14,936 nt of DNA from an uncultured Bacilli bacterium (GTDB lineage Bacteria > Bacillota_I > Bacilli_A > RF39 > UBA660). The notes below the pieces were generated by a model, which saw nothing but the letters and a program-made list of their open reading frames with translations, was not told the origin of the DNA and searched no databases. The translations under genes were made by a program, and so were the position numbers. Shown here in pieces: positions 1 to 8,604 of this stretch (position 1 is the stretch's first letter; the number at the start of each line of letters is the position of its first letter). Where the stretch lies: assembly GCA_910586295.1 (NCBI GenBank), contig CAJUGE010000033.1, positions 1-14,936 of the forward strand. The letters run 5' to 3'.

Positions 1-2
1 CT

Positions 3-3000
3 AATGGAAATGCAGCAGTAGAAGTTACTAGAACAGTAAATGTAGTAGATACAACAGCACCAGTTATTACAATATCAGAAGATAATGTATACAGTATGGA
101 AGTAAAGGGAACAAAACCAACATTTGTAGCAACAGCAAATGATAATTATGATGGAACAGTAAATGTAGTAATAACAGATGATATAGATGTTAATGTAGTA
201 GGTAATTACACAGTAACATTCACAGCAACAGATGCAAATGGAAATGTAGCAACTGAAGTAAGAGAGTTCTCAGTGGTGGATACAACAAAACCAGTAATAA
301 CATTAAAAGGTGAGCCAGTAGTATCTGTGGATGTTAATACTTCATATACAGATGCAGGAGCAACAGCAAGTGATAATTATGATGGAGATATTACTGCAAG
401 TATAGTAGTGAGTGGTCAAGTAGATACAACAACTGTTGGAACATACACAATAACATATAATGTAACAGATGCAAATGGAAATGTTGCAACACAAGTTATT
501 AGAACAGTTCATGTTGTTGATAAATCTGAATTAAATGAAGCTCTTACTGAAGCTGGAAAAATTAAAGAAGAAGATGTGACATCAGATTCTTGGACAAGGT
601 TAGAAGTTGCTATAGAGGAAGCTCAAGAAGTTTTAGATAAACGGCCAGTAACTCAAGAAGAGTTAAATGATGCTAAAGATAGTTTAACTAGTGTTATGGA
701 AAGTTTAGCAAAATATCCTAAAATAAGTGGTATAAATATTATTGCTGCTGATCCAAATGATGAAAATAATACTAGTAAAGATTATGCTAAGCTTTATGAT
801 GAGATAACTTTAACATTTATTAGTTCAGAGATACTTGATAAAGCAGATGATAAAACTCTTGTTACAATTAATAATTCAGTAGTTTCTCTTAGCGAACCTC
901 AACAAACTGAAAAAGGTTATGTTTATACTGCTAAAGTAAGTATTAGTAGTGATTACCCTGAAACAGAAGTTAGCTATTCTATTAAACCAGTTACAATGCA
1001 AGGTGCAGAGATTACACCTATAACAGATAAAAGTAAGTTCGTGGTAGACTTAACACCACCTACAATTGCTTTAAATCCAGATGACGAAGGTAATATTGAG
1101 TTAACTTTAGAAGTTGGAACTGAATATACTGAATTGGGTGCAACAGTAAGTGATAATAAAAATAATGATTTAACTTATAAAGTTGTAAGTAATAATGTTA
1201 ATATGGATGTAGTTGGTACTTATCAAGTTGTTTATAGTGCAAGTGATAAGGCTGGAAACCCTGCTGAAAATGTTATAAGAACAGTAAATGTAGTTGATAG
1301 AACAGCTCCTGTAATTACAATAGAGAACGATGTTAAGGTAGTTATAGTTGAGAAAGGTGAGACTTATACTTTACCTAATGTAACTGCTGAGGATTCTTAT
1401 GTAGGTACTGTACCAGTAACTAATGATGCTGATAGTGTTGTTAATGTTAATGAACCAAAAGATTATACAGTAACATTTACTGCAACTGATGGAACTAACC
1501 CTGCTTATAAGACTATTATAGTTAGAGTTTTAGACTTAGATATATTACGTAATGAAGAAAACACATTAAAAAGATTAGAAGGCTTTATTGATCCTAATGG
1601 AGATAAGTTTGCTACATATAATGAGAATAAGTGGGATTATACTGAAGAGTCTTGGAATGCTAAACAAGCATTAATAGATGAATTAAATAATATTGTAGAA
1701 GGTAAAACTGAGAATGAAGTTGAAGAAATAACACAAGAATTTGTAAATACAAAAATGAATGCCATTGTAGCTTCTAAGTTAGAACCAAAGGAATTAGATA
1801 AAACAGAATATGAAGCTCAGATAAATAGATTTGATAGTTTAGTTGAAACTGACTATACTCCTTCATCATGGCAAGTTGCAAGTGGTTATAGAAATCAAAG
1901 TATTTCAAATATTAAATTACAAAGTGATTTGAACCACTTCACAAGAGGTGAGTTAAAGAATTCAATTGATAATTTAGAGAGACTTGACTTATATAGTTAT
2001 GCAAATCAACTTGTTAGAGACTTTATGGCTCAATATAAGTATGGAGATTACGAAGATTCTGTTCGTGAGGATGTAATTAATAAACTTATTAATTTAACTT
2101 TACCTATTATGTCTAATCATACTGCTATGCTAAAGAGTGAACTAGATAGAGAAGTTCAAAAGCTTAGAGATCAAATAGAGTCTGCACGATTACCAATAGA
2201 TCCTACAGCATTAGAAGAATTAAAGAAAGATTTAGCTGATAATTATGATGAAGAAGATTATACAACAGATTCATGGAAGGCTATTCAAGATTTAATTAAG
2301 GATGCAGAAAAGGTAGTTGCAGATAATGGCTTAAGAAGTGAATTTAATGATGCTATGAGTAAGATAGACTTAGATAATCTAGTAAAAATACCTAATGCAA
2401 CAGATGTTGTAGTTAGCTCAAATGGACAAAATGGTTTTGCTACAGTTGGTAATACTATTACTGTAACATTTGGTGGTAATGTTGAACTTGATGTAAATGC
2501 TACAACTGTTAAGATTAATGGTGAATTAGTAACATTAAATAAAGTTAATGGTGTTTATGAAGCAAGTTTAACAGTAGATAGTAGTTCTAAAGAAGGTAGT
2601 GTATCTTATGAAATTAAGTCTGTAGGTAGTGATGGTTTAGAGGGTAAAACTTTAACTGGAACTAGTGAGAGTGTTGTTATAGATAGAACAGCTCCTACAG
2701 TTGGATTCAAGACTGGAATTTTAGAGAATACTACTATTAAGTATAAACAAGATTATGTTGTAAGTAGAGATGATTTGACTCTTGATGATAAATATACTGG
2801 AATTAAGGATTTAGATGTTCAATTTAATCAAGTAGATGTTAATACTTTAGGTGAACAAACTATTACTTATACAGTTACTGACTTAGCTGGAAATTCTAAT
2901 ACAGTGACTAGAAAGATTACTGTAGTGTATGATAGTAAACCAGTTATAAGCGTTCAAAATGATGTAAAAGAGGTTACAGTTGAAGTTGGAAGTACTTCTA

Positions 3001-6000
3001 ATATAGAGGTTATTGACAATGGATGGGTAATTTCAATTGATAATGCAAATGGCGAAGATGTATTAATAAATGCAAGTGTAACTGATACTTATGATAATGA
3101 TAAGAATATTCCAATAGAAGTAGGTATGGTGTTTGGATTAGACTTAAGTACTATTGGTGATAAGACTATAACACTTACTGCTACTAACTCTAATGGTAAG
3201 GATGCAGATTCAGTAGAGATTACAGTACATGTAGTTGATACTAGAGCTCCTGAGATAACACTTGTAAATCCAGAGACTGCTGTGGTTGTACCAGTAGGTG
3301 GAACTTATACTGAGCCTGGATATAGTGCTTATGACATTTATGAAGGAGATATAACTTCTAAAGTTCAAGTAACTGTTGAAGGTTTAGGAGATATTACTAA
3401 ATTAGATACAACTAAAGTTGGAGATTATAGATTACTATATAATGTAATGGATGGAAGCGAAAATAAAGCTGAACAAAAGGTTAGAATTGTAAGAGTAGTT
3501 GATAATGTTGCTCCTGTTATAGAATTATTAGGAGATAATCCAATGACTGTTCAAGTTGGAGAAGAATATCAAGAACCTGGTGTTAAGATTATAGATAACT
3601 ATGATGGTAATATAAGTAGTAAAGTAATAATTAGTGGTACTGTTAATACAAGTATCCCTGGAACATATACATTAGAATATGATGTAACTGATTTGGCTGG
3701 AAATCGTGCTGAAACTGTTACAAGAACAGTAATTGTTGCAGATACTACTATACCTACTGTTGACTTTGAAATATTAAATAATCCTAAACCTGTAGTAGAT
3801 AAATGGTTTGGAGAAACAATCAGAGTTCAAATAATTGGTAGAGATAATTCTGGAGTAATAAGTGACTTACAATATCAATTAGTTATAGATGATGTAGCAG
3901 GAGAATGGAAATCTGTAGAGAGTTTAACTCAAGATGTAGACGAAAATGGAAAGTCTTATACTTACGGAACATTCCCAATATCTAATAATAGTGGTAATAT
4001 TAAGTTTAATGTAAGAAGCGTTGATGGTGCTAGTGTACCTAATGTTTCAGAAGAAAAACTTGGTGGACCTTATAAATTAGATGTAATCGCTCCTTCAATT
4101 GATTCAACAAAAGAAAAAGGAGATTATGATACAGTTACTACTTGGTATAAATCTGCTGTAACTGTAAATGTTGAAGCTAGTGATAATGCTAGTGGAGTAA
4201 AAGCTATAATGTATGCTATTAGTAAAGATGCTGGACAAAGTTGGTCTGAATGGTCTACAGTAAATGCTGCTAATGCTCAGTTTACTATATCAGATAACTT
4301 AGATACTATTATGTATAAAGTTAAAGTTGTAGATAATGCTGGCAATGAGTCTGATGAAAAATTAAGTTCTTTAATAAAGATTGATACTAAGAAACCAGTA
4401 ATCAGTGTAAAATATGATGGTAAGACTTATACAGATAGCTTTGATGTAATAGTAGAAGCTAATAAGACTAACACATTTGTTAATCCAGAAGTAAATAGTG
4501 ATGGTGGAGAAACTATTACTACTACAGGAAGTGTTGATAATTCTGTGTTAGGTGAACAAACTATTACTTATACAACTAAGGATAATGCAGGAAATATAAC
4601 AACAGTTGTTATGACTGTAACTGTTAAAGATAATAAAGCTCCAGAAATTACGTTAAATGGAGAAGAAGAATTAACTATTAAATATGGTAGTGTATATTCT
4701 GAATTAGGCGCTACTGCTGTAGATGCTTATGATGGTGAAGTTGATGTAGAAGTGTCTGGAACTGTTGATACATATAAAATAGGAACTTATACTATAACTT
4801 ATACTGCTAAAGATAGTACAGGAAATTCAAGTACTGTAACAAGAAAAGTTAATGTAGTAAAAACTACTACATCTGAAGTAATTAGAGAAGGTAACAAAGG
4901 TGAAATGTATTGTGCAGATGGAAAAGATTGTTACAATACTAAAGTAACTGATAATAACTATGTATGGTATAGTGGACGTTTATGGAGAGTAATTAAAGTA
5001 AATGCTGATGGTACTGTTAAAATGGTTACTGAAGAAAGTGTTGCTGGTATATTATATGATGATGATAGTAGTACATTTAGTGCAAGTATGACTAATGAGT
5101 GGTTATCTAAAGAATTTTATCCAGAATTAAATAATCCAAGTAAGATTATAGCCGAAAGTAATTATTGTAATCATTTGTTAACTAACGGAAGTAAGTTAAG
5201 ATTTGCTTGTAAGGCAGATAGTGTAGTAACTGCTAAAGTCGGTTTATTAACTATTGATGAATACAATATACTAGGTGGTGAAGAAGGATACTTGAATAAT
5301 GGAACTTGGTTCTTTACAATGACTCCTTCTGGAAATCAAAGTGTTTGGGTAGTTAATGATTTAGGTGAAAAGGTAAACAATTATGCTGTAACTAATCCTT
5401 ATGCTATTAGACCAGTTGTTACACTTAAAGAAAATATCACTATTACTAGTGGAGACGGTAGTATAAATAATCCTTATCGTTTAAACTTAGATAATTCTGG
5501 TGAAGTTAATAGTAAACTTAATGCTCGTGTTAGTGGTGAATATGTAGTATTTGCTAATCAAACATGGCGTATAGTTGAAGCAACTGGAACTCAAACTAAG
5601 TTAATATATGATGGATATTTAATGGATGGTGCAAATCCTTATAAATCATCATTTGGTGAATTTGGTAATTATAATACTACTCAAGGTGTAGGACAATATT
5701 TAAATACAACAGTACTTAATACTATGTTTACATCTGAAGAAAGAGATTTAATTCTAGATTCTAGATGGTATAATAATTCAATTGATAAAGGAGAAAATCC
5801 TCGTACTACTTCGTTAGTTTCTAGTGGTAATTATACAACTGCTAAGATAGGATTACCTAGTGTTGGAGAATTAACTACTGGAGGAAGTTATAATACAAAT
5901 ATTGAAAGATTTACAGTGTGGGCTATGAATTATAATTCTGTTACTGTAAATGGAATTAAGACTCCTCAATGGTTTTTAACTTCTGTAGGAACTAGTGACT

Positions 6001-6116
6001 ATATAAGTAAACCTTCAGATACTCGTGGATTAAAACCTGTAATTAATTTGAATCCAAACTTAACTATTAAGTCTGGTGATGGTACTATGAATAGTCCATA
6101 CATATTAAATTATTAA
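3..6116 (+). CDS. Giant Ig-like/FIVAR repeat surface protein, 5' end outside window
   Basis: This is the C-terminal ~2037 residues of a very large, probably extracellular adhesin-like protein. The reading frame is open to the left edge (codons from base 3), so the ATG at 96 is an internal Met and not the start. Modules in order: Ig-like domains of the DUF5011/HYR style (about 51-281, 282-521); a FIVAR-like helical domain (522-720); a beta domain (720-1060); two Ig-like domains (1060-1536); three FIVAR-like helical segments (1540-2395); a further run of Ig-like domains (2395-4866); and two related C-terminal modules (4890-5487, 5520-6113). Recurrent marks are VVDxTxPVI at domain joins, SDNYDGD, and GTYTITYxVTDxxGN near domain ends. 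The protein ends in YILNY with no LPXTG motif, hydrophobic tail or basic tail, so any anchor or signal peptide must lie upstream or anchoring is non-covalent. The architecture is clear, but the ligand is unknown. Confidence 0.9.
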   Translation, partial: NGNAAVEVTRTVNVVDTTAPVITISEDNVYSMEVKGTKPTFVATANDNYDGTVNVVITDDIDVNVVGNYTVTFTATDANGNVATEVREFSVVDTTKPVITLKGEPVVSVDVNTSYTDAGATASDNYDGDITASIVVSGQVDTTTVGTYTITYNVTDANGNVATQVIRTVHVVDKSELNEALTEAGKIKEEDVTSDSWTRLEVAIEEAQEVLDKRPVTQEELNDAKDSLTSVMESLAKYPKISGINIIAADPNDENNTSKDYAKLYDEITLTFISSEILDKADDKTLVTINNSVVSLSEPQQTEKGYVYTAKVSISSDYPETEVSYSIKPVTMQGAEITPITDKSKFVVDLTPPTIALNPDDEGNIELTLEVGTEYTELGATVSDNKNNDLTYKVVSNNVNMDVVGTYQVVYSASDKAGNPAENVIRTVNVVDRTAPVITIENDVKVVIVEKGETYTLPNVTAEDSYVGTVPVTNDADSVVNVNEPKDYTVTFTATDGTNPAYKTIIVRVLDLDILRNEENTLKRLEGFIDPNGDKFATYNENKWDYTEESWNAKQALIDELNNIVEGKTENEVEEITQEFVNTKMNAIVASKLEPKELDKTEYEAQINRFDSLVETDYTPSSWQVASGYRNQSISNIKLQSDLNHFTRGELKNSIDNLERLDLYSYANQLVRDFMAQYKYGDYEDSVREDVINKLINLTLPIMSNHTAMLKSELDREVQKLRDQIESARLPIDPTALEELKKDLADNYDEEDYTTDSWKAIQDLIKDAEKVVADNGLRSEFNDAMSKIDLDNLVKIPNATDVVVSSNGQNGFATVGNTITVTFGGNVELDVNATTVKINGELVTLNKVNGVYEASLTVDSSSKEGSVSYEIKSVGSDGLEGKTLTGTSESVVIDRTAPTVGFKTGILENTTIKYKQDYVVSRDDLTLDDKYTGIKDLDVQFNQVDVNTLGEQTITYTVTDLAGNSNTVTRKITVVYDSKPVISVQNDVKEVTVEVGSTSNIEVIDNGWVISIDNANGEDVLINASVTDTYDNDKNIPIEVGMVFGLDLSTIGDKTITLTATNSNGKDADSVEITVHVVDTRAPEITLVNPETAVVVPVGGTYTEPGYSAYDIYEGDITSKVQVTVEGLGDITKLDTTKVGDYRLLYNVMDGSENKAEQKVRIVRVVDNVAPVIELLGDNPMTVQVGEEYQEPGVKIIDNYDGNISSKVIISGTVNTSIPGTYTLEYDVTDLAGNRAETVTRTVIVADTTIPTVDFEILNNPKPVVDKWFGETIRVQIIGRDNSGVISDLQYQLVIDDVAGEWKSVESLTQDVDENGKSYTYGTFPISNNSGNIKFNVRSVDGASVPNVSEEKLGGPYKLDVIAPSIDSTKEKGDYDTVTTWYKSAVTVNVEASDNASGVKAIMYAISKDAGQSWSEWSTVNAANAQFTISDNLDTIMYKVKVVDNAGNESDEKLSSLIKIDTKKPVISVKYDGKTYTDSFDVIVEANKTNTFVNPEVNSDGGETITTTGSVDNSVLGEQTITYTTKDNAGNITTVVMTVTVKDNKAPEITLNGEEELTIKYGSVYSELGATAVDAYDGEVDVEVSGTVDTYKIGTYTITYTAKDSTGNSSTVTRKVNVVKTTTSEVIREGNKGEMYCADGKDCYNTKVTDNNYVWYSGRLWRVIKVNADGTVKMVTEESVAGILYDDDSSTFSASMTNEWLSKEFYPELNNPSKIIAESNYCNHLLTNGSKLRFACKADSVVTAKVGLLTIDEYNILGGEEGYLNNGTWFFTMTPSGNQSVWVVNDLGEKVNNYAVTNPYAIRPVVTLKENITITSGDGSINNPYRLNLDNSGEVNSKLNARVSGEYVVFANQTWRIVEATGTQTKLIYDGYLMDGANPYKSSFGEFGNYNTTQGVGQYLNTTVLNTMFTSEERDLILDSRWYNNSIDKGENPRTTSLVSSGNYTTAKIGLPSVGELTTGGSYNTNIERFTVWAMNYNSVTVNGIKTPQWFLTSVGTSDYISKPSDTRGLKPVINLNPNLTIKSGDGTMNSPYILNY
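51..521 (+). repeat. Two adjacent near-related Ig-like coding repeats (231 and 240 bp)
   Basis: Two Ig-like units run 51-281 and 282-521. Near their ends a 26-bp stretch (228-253 and 465-490, encoding TDANGNVAT) is identical except for one base. The incomplete unit at bases 3-50 ends the same way (NGNA...RTVNVVD). This looks like the tail of a tandem array extending left of the window. Thr codons here are almost all ACA, unlike the rest of the gene. Confidence 0.6.
4890..6113 (+). repeat. Duplicated C-terminal module (DUF6273-like)
   Basis: Two diverged copies of a ~200-residue module end the giant protein. Copy 1 has WYSGRLWRVIKV near its start, then WFFTMTP, RPVVTLK and SGDGSINNPYRLN. Copy 2 has FANQTWRIVEA, QWFLTSV, KPVINLN and SGDGTMNSPYILN. 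The SGDG motifs start at 5448 and 6072, exactly 208 codons apart. The pattern (R-W-R-V near the start, RPV-L and SGDG near the end) resembles DUF6273-type modules common in surface proteins of gut Firmicutes; that family name is from memory. Copy 1 carries four Cys (CADGKDC, NYCNH, FACKAD) and copy 2 none, so only copy 1 could form disulfides. Confidence 0.55.
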
Positions 6117-6124
6117 TTATGATT

Positions 6125-6158
6125 AAAGTATTGCTTTGATAGTGATACTTTTTTCTTT
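6125..6158 (+). terminator. Rho-independent terminator of the giant gene
   Basis: A 10-bp stem, AAAGTATTGC (6125-6134) with GTGATACTTT (6142-6151), includes two G-U pairs and a 7-nt loop. It is followed by TTT C TTT. It lies 8 nt after the stop codon. Confidence 0.75.
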
Positions 6159-6216
6159 GGGCTAGAGTTTATACACTTATGACTTAAGTACATAGAATAT
6201 TAGGGGTGTTGTTTTT

Positions 6217-7014
6217 ATGATAGATAAACTGTTAGAGATGGATGTAACGACTTTAACTATTATTGCTTCATTGTTTACTTGGGCTGTTACAACATTAGGT
6301 GCTAGTTTGGTGTTCTTTTTTAAGAAAGTAAATCGTAATGTTATGGATGCACTTTTAGGGTTTGCTGCTGGAGTTATGATTGCCGCTTCTTTTTGGTCTT
6401 TGCTTGCTCCAGGAATAGAACTTGCAGAAGAATTAGATAAGTGTGCTTGGCTAGTTGCTACTATAGGGTTTCTTAGTGGAGGAGTTATATTATATATTGG
6501 AGATAAGATTTGTAAGTTTTTTCTTAAAAAGAGGGATAATAATAGTGAGGGACTTAGAAGAAGTATTTTGTTATTTAGTAGTATAAGCTTACATAATATT
6601 CCTGAAGGGCTTAGTGTAGGTGTGGCTTTTGGTTCGTTGTTTTATAATATGACTGAAGCAACTTTGCTTTCTGCTATTGTTTTTGCGATAGGTATTGGAC
6701 TTCAAAATTTTCCAGAAGGTAGTGCAGTAAGTTTGCCTTTAAGACGTGAAGGTTTAAGTCGTGGTAAAGCATTTATGTTTGGTTCTCTTAGTGGCATAGT
6801 TGAGCCTATTTCTGCTGTTATTGGTGCTTTACTTGTTGTTAGAGTCCGCAATATATTACCGTTTTGTTTATGTTTTGCGGCAGGCGCTATGATATATGTT
6901 GTAGTTGAAGAATTAATTCCAGAAAGTCAAAGTAATAAGTGTAAGGATTTAATGGCATTTTTTACTTTAATAGGGTTTAGTATTATGATGATATTAGATG
7001 TTGCTTTGGGGTAA
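6217..7014 (+). CDS. ZIP-family divalent metal (zinc) transporter, ZupT/GufA-like
   Basis: A 265-residue polytopic membrane protein that probably imports Zn2+ or a related divalent metal. The family signature is plain: HNIPEG at residues 126-131 in TM4 and its partner QNFPEG at 163-168 in TM5, followed by the TM5-6 region with Glu196 in GIVEP, and EELIPES at 231-237 in the penultimate helix. Length and hydrophobic layout fit the ~260-residue bacterial ZIPs (ZupT/GufA branch). Position 163 of the second motif is Gln where many ZIPs have His, which may alter the metal site. No long His-rich loop is present; residues 100-115 form a short charged cytoplasmic loop. The start is supported by AGGGGTG at 6202-6208, 8 nt upstream. 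The gene stands alone, between terminators at 6125-6158 and 7020-7050. The exact metal cannot be told from sequence. Confidence 0.9.
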   Translation: MIDKLLEMDVTTLTIIASLFTWAVTTLGASLVFFFKKVNRNVMDALLGFAAGVMIAASFWSLLAPGIELAEELDKCAWLVATIGFLSGGVILYIGDKICKFFLKKRDNNSEGLRRSILLFSSISLHNIPEGLSVGVAFGSLFYNMTEATLLSAIVFAIGIGLQNFPEGSAVSLPLRREGLSRGKAFMFGSLSGIVEPISAVIGALLVVRVRNILPFCLCFAAGAMIYVVVEELIPESQSNKCKDLMAFFTLIGFSIMMILDVALG

Positions 7015-7019
7015 GTTTT

Positions 7020-7050
7020 AAACATCCTTTGTGGGTGTTTTTAATTTTTT
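7020..7050 (+). terminator. Rho-independent terminator of the ZIP gene
   Basis: The stem AAACATCC (7020-7027) pairs with GGGTGTTT (7033-7040), with one G-U pair and a 5-nt loop, and is followed by TTAATTTTTT. Confidence 0.75.
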
Positions 7051-7065
7051 ATAAAATAAGAAAGT

Positions 7066-7079
7066 TATAATAAGATTAT
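7066..7079 (+). other. Small hairpin upstream of tnpB remnant, possible IS left-end structure
   Basis: ATAAT (7067-7071) and ATTAT (7075-7079) can pair across AAG, about 30 nt upstream of the tnpB start. IS200/IS605 left ends carry short subterminal hairpins, so this may mark the left end, but the stem is weak and AT-only. The same bases include TATAAT (7066-7071), so a -10 box is an equal explanation. Confidence 0.2.
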
Positions 7080-7110
7080 GCTTGTTTTATAGTAAAGGAG
7101 GCATGGTATT

Positions 7111-7586
7111 ATGATGATTAATAAGGCTTTTAAATTTAGGTTATATTCAAGTGATATGCAGAAAATAGTAATTCATAAGACATTTGGATGTAGTAGATTA
7201 CTATATAATAAAATGCTTCCTCGAGTTTTGATATGTGTAAAATAATACCAGACTTAAAAAATGAATATCTATCTTTAAGTGAAGTGGATAGTTGTTCAAT
7301 AAGATGTAGTGTATTTGATTTAGATAATGCATTTGATATATATTATAAGAATTTAGGATGGTTACCAAAATACAAAAAATAATGTAGTTAAGAATAGTTA
7401 TAGAACAAGCTGTATAATAAGTAAGTATAAAGATAAAGTGTATGAAAATATAAAAGTAGATTTAAGTAAAAGAGAATATCACTGCACAGATGTAACTCAG
7501 TTATATAAAGAGACATAAATGCTAGTTTAAACTTAATATATGAAGGAATGAAGTCACTAATGAAAAATAAACTAATACAACTGTAA
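7111..7586 (+). pseudogene. tnpB: Decayed IS200/IS605-family TnpB (OrfB), frameshifted and internally deleted
   Basis: Remnant of the RNA-guided nuclease of an IS200/IS605 element; no tnpA is present. Four pieces in order match the family. Frame 1, 7111-7220: INKAFKFRLYSS..., KTFGCSRLLYNKML, the TnpB N-terminus. Frame 3, about 7215-7379: FDMCKIIPDLKNEYLSLSEV..., DLDNAF..., ending KYKK with a stop at 7380. Frame 1 again, 7378-7515: KNSYRTSCIISKYKDKVYEN, IKVDLSKREYHC, stop at 7516. Frame 3, 7509-7583: RDINASLNLIYEGMKSL, the conserved C-terminal RuvC-III/zinc-ribbon tail, stop at 7584. Intact TnpB is about 370-400 residues; only ~155 codons survive, and the RuvC core between VDL and RDINAS is gone. 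AAAGGAGG at 7094-7101 still precedes the ATG. It cannot encode an active nuclease. Confidence 0.85.
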
Positions 7587-7599
7587 AAGACACTTAAAA

Positions 7600-7700
7600 T
7601 ATAGATAAAAATATATCCTAGCGACTAGGGAAGTTTATGCCTGTGGAGGACGAGAGTTCTGTGAAGTAGGAAAGGAGAGTTGTGAAGCACTCCAAAATGA
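7600..7700 (+). ncRNA. Candidate omega (guide) RNA scaffold remnant at the 3' end of the tnpB element
   Basis: Directly after the tnpB tail lies a non-coding stretch that is more G-rich and structured than its surroundings. CCTAG (7617-7621) pairs with CTAGG (7625-7629) over loop CGA. Then come GCCTGTGGAGGAC (about 7639-7652), GTGAAGTAGGAAA (about 7661-7673), and a stem GGAG (7674-7677) / CTCC (7690-7693). In IS605-type elements of Clostridia the omega RNA spans the 3' end of tnpB and the right end, and I recall CCTGTGGA... and GTGAAGCAGGAA-like segments there. The right end of the element is then probably near 7695-7710. No search was run; the boundaries are estimates and the RNA may no longer be made. 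Confidence 0.45.
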
Positions 7701-7783
7701 GTGAATTATTACGTTGCTTTAATCTACTTTTGTTCTGGTTAATCTATGTTTTTTGTGGTAATATTATTATAGGTGAAGAATAA

Positions 7784-8533
7784 ATGAAATGTATTGTTAC
7801 TGGTGCTTCTTCTGGAATAGGAAGAGATATTGCTATATATTTAGGAGACTTAGGGTATGAAGTAATACTTGTATCTAGAAATAAACTAAGTTTAGATGAA
7901 GTATCTAGAAAGATAGATAATTCTAGGGTTTATGTTTGTGATTTGAGAAGAGATGATGAGGTAGATAGATTTTGTCAATTTATAAAAAAGGAAAGACCAT
8001 ATGTCGTTGTTAATAATGCTGGCTTTGGTGCTTTTGGTCTTTATGATGAAATAAGTTTAGATAAAGAAATTGATATGATTAAAGTTAATGTAGTAGCAAT
8101 GCATAAGATATCTAAAGCGTTTTTAGAAGTTTCTAGTGGCTCTGAGAATAGATATTTACTTAATGTAGCTTCTAGTGCAGGACTTATGCCTGGAGGGCCA
8201 ATGATGAGTGCATATTATGCTTCTAAAAGTTATGTAAGAAGTTATTCTTTAGGTATTTATAAAGAATTAAAAGAAGATAGTAGAAATATGAGTGTTTCAG
8301 TTTTGTGTCCTGGGCCAGTAGATACGAATTTTAATCAAGTAGCAGGAGGACATTTTAGTGTTGAATCTTTAAGTAGTGAGTATGTAGCAAAGTATGCAGT
8401 TAGGAAAATGTTTAGAAAGAAATTATTAATAATTCCTGGATTAAAAATGAAACTGGCGGTGTTCTTTAGTAGATTTTTGCCTACAAAGTTACTATTATTT
8501 ATAACTTTGAAAATACAACATAAAAAGAGGTAA
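7784..8533 (+). CDS. Short-chain dehydrogenase/reductase (DltE-like classical SDR)
   Basis: A 249-residue NAD(P)-dependent oxidoreductase of the classical SDR fold. Visible motifs: the nucleotide-binding TGASSGIG at residues 6-13, Asp53 in CDL contacting the adenine side, NNAG at 77-80, catalytic Ser131 in NVASSAG, and Tyr144/Lys148 in YYASK. CPGPVDT (175-181) follows the active site. Arg32 after beta-2 (VSRNK) favours NADP(H). The hydrophobic, basic C-terminus (residues 213-249) suggests loose membrane association. AGGTGA at 7771-7776 is well placed for this ATG. It is the first gene of a run with the acyltransferase-like gene (71-nt gap) and the acyl-CoA synthetase, so a carbonyl or 3-keto substrate on an acyl chain is plausible. 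The substrate is not readable from sequence. I see no convincing promoter between the IS remnant and this start. Confidence 0.88.
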   Translation: MKCIVTGASSGIGRDIAIYLGDLGYEVILVSRNKLSLDEVSRKIDNSRVYVCDLRRDDEVDRFCQFIKKERPYVVVNNAGFGAFGLYDEISLDKEIDMIKVNVVAMHKISKAFLEVSSGSENRYLLNVASSAGLMPGGPMMSAYYASKSYVRSYSLGIYKELKEDSRNMSVSVLCPGPVDTNFNQVAGGHFSVESLSSEYVAKYAVRKMFRKKLLIIPGLKMKLAVFFSRFLPTKLLLFITLKIQHKKR

Positions 8534-8554
8534 TTCTAAGTTTTTCTGTTAGAA
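8534..8554 (+). other. Weak inverted repeat in the SDR-acyltransferase gap
   Basis: TTCTAA (8534-8539) and TTAGAA (8549-8554) can pair over a 9-nt loop just after the SDR stop codon. No T-tract follows, so it is not a terminator. It could be a transcript-stability or attenuation element, or chance in AT-rich DNA. Confidence 0.2.
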
Positions 8555-8604
8555 GAAATTATGAGTTCTGTGTTTATATTGTCAATATATGGAGGTTAGG
8601 AATT

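Noticed and set aside
3..4866. Regular repeats as a CRISPR array
   Set aside because: They are in-frame protein repeats of 77-80 codons with diverged sequence, not short identical repeats with spacers.
96..6116. ATG at 96 as the start of the giant gene
   Set aside because: The same frame is open to the window edge and encodes the end of another Ig-like unit (NGNA...RTVNVVD); 96 has no ribosome site and lies within a domain.
6159..6198. Promoter for the ZIP gene (TATACA-N17-TAGAAT)
   Set aside because: The predicted start falls on the Shine-Dalgarno sequence and the boxes are weak; chance is likely in AT-rich DNA.
7600..7780. A riboswitch upstream of the SDR gene
   Set aside because: The structured stretch is better explained as the right end of the tnpB element; no known riboswitch core or terminator/anti-terminator pair is visible.
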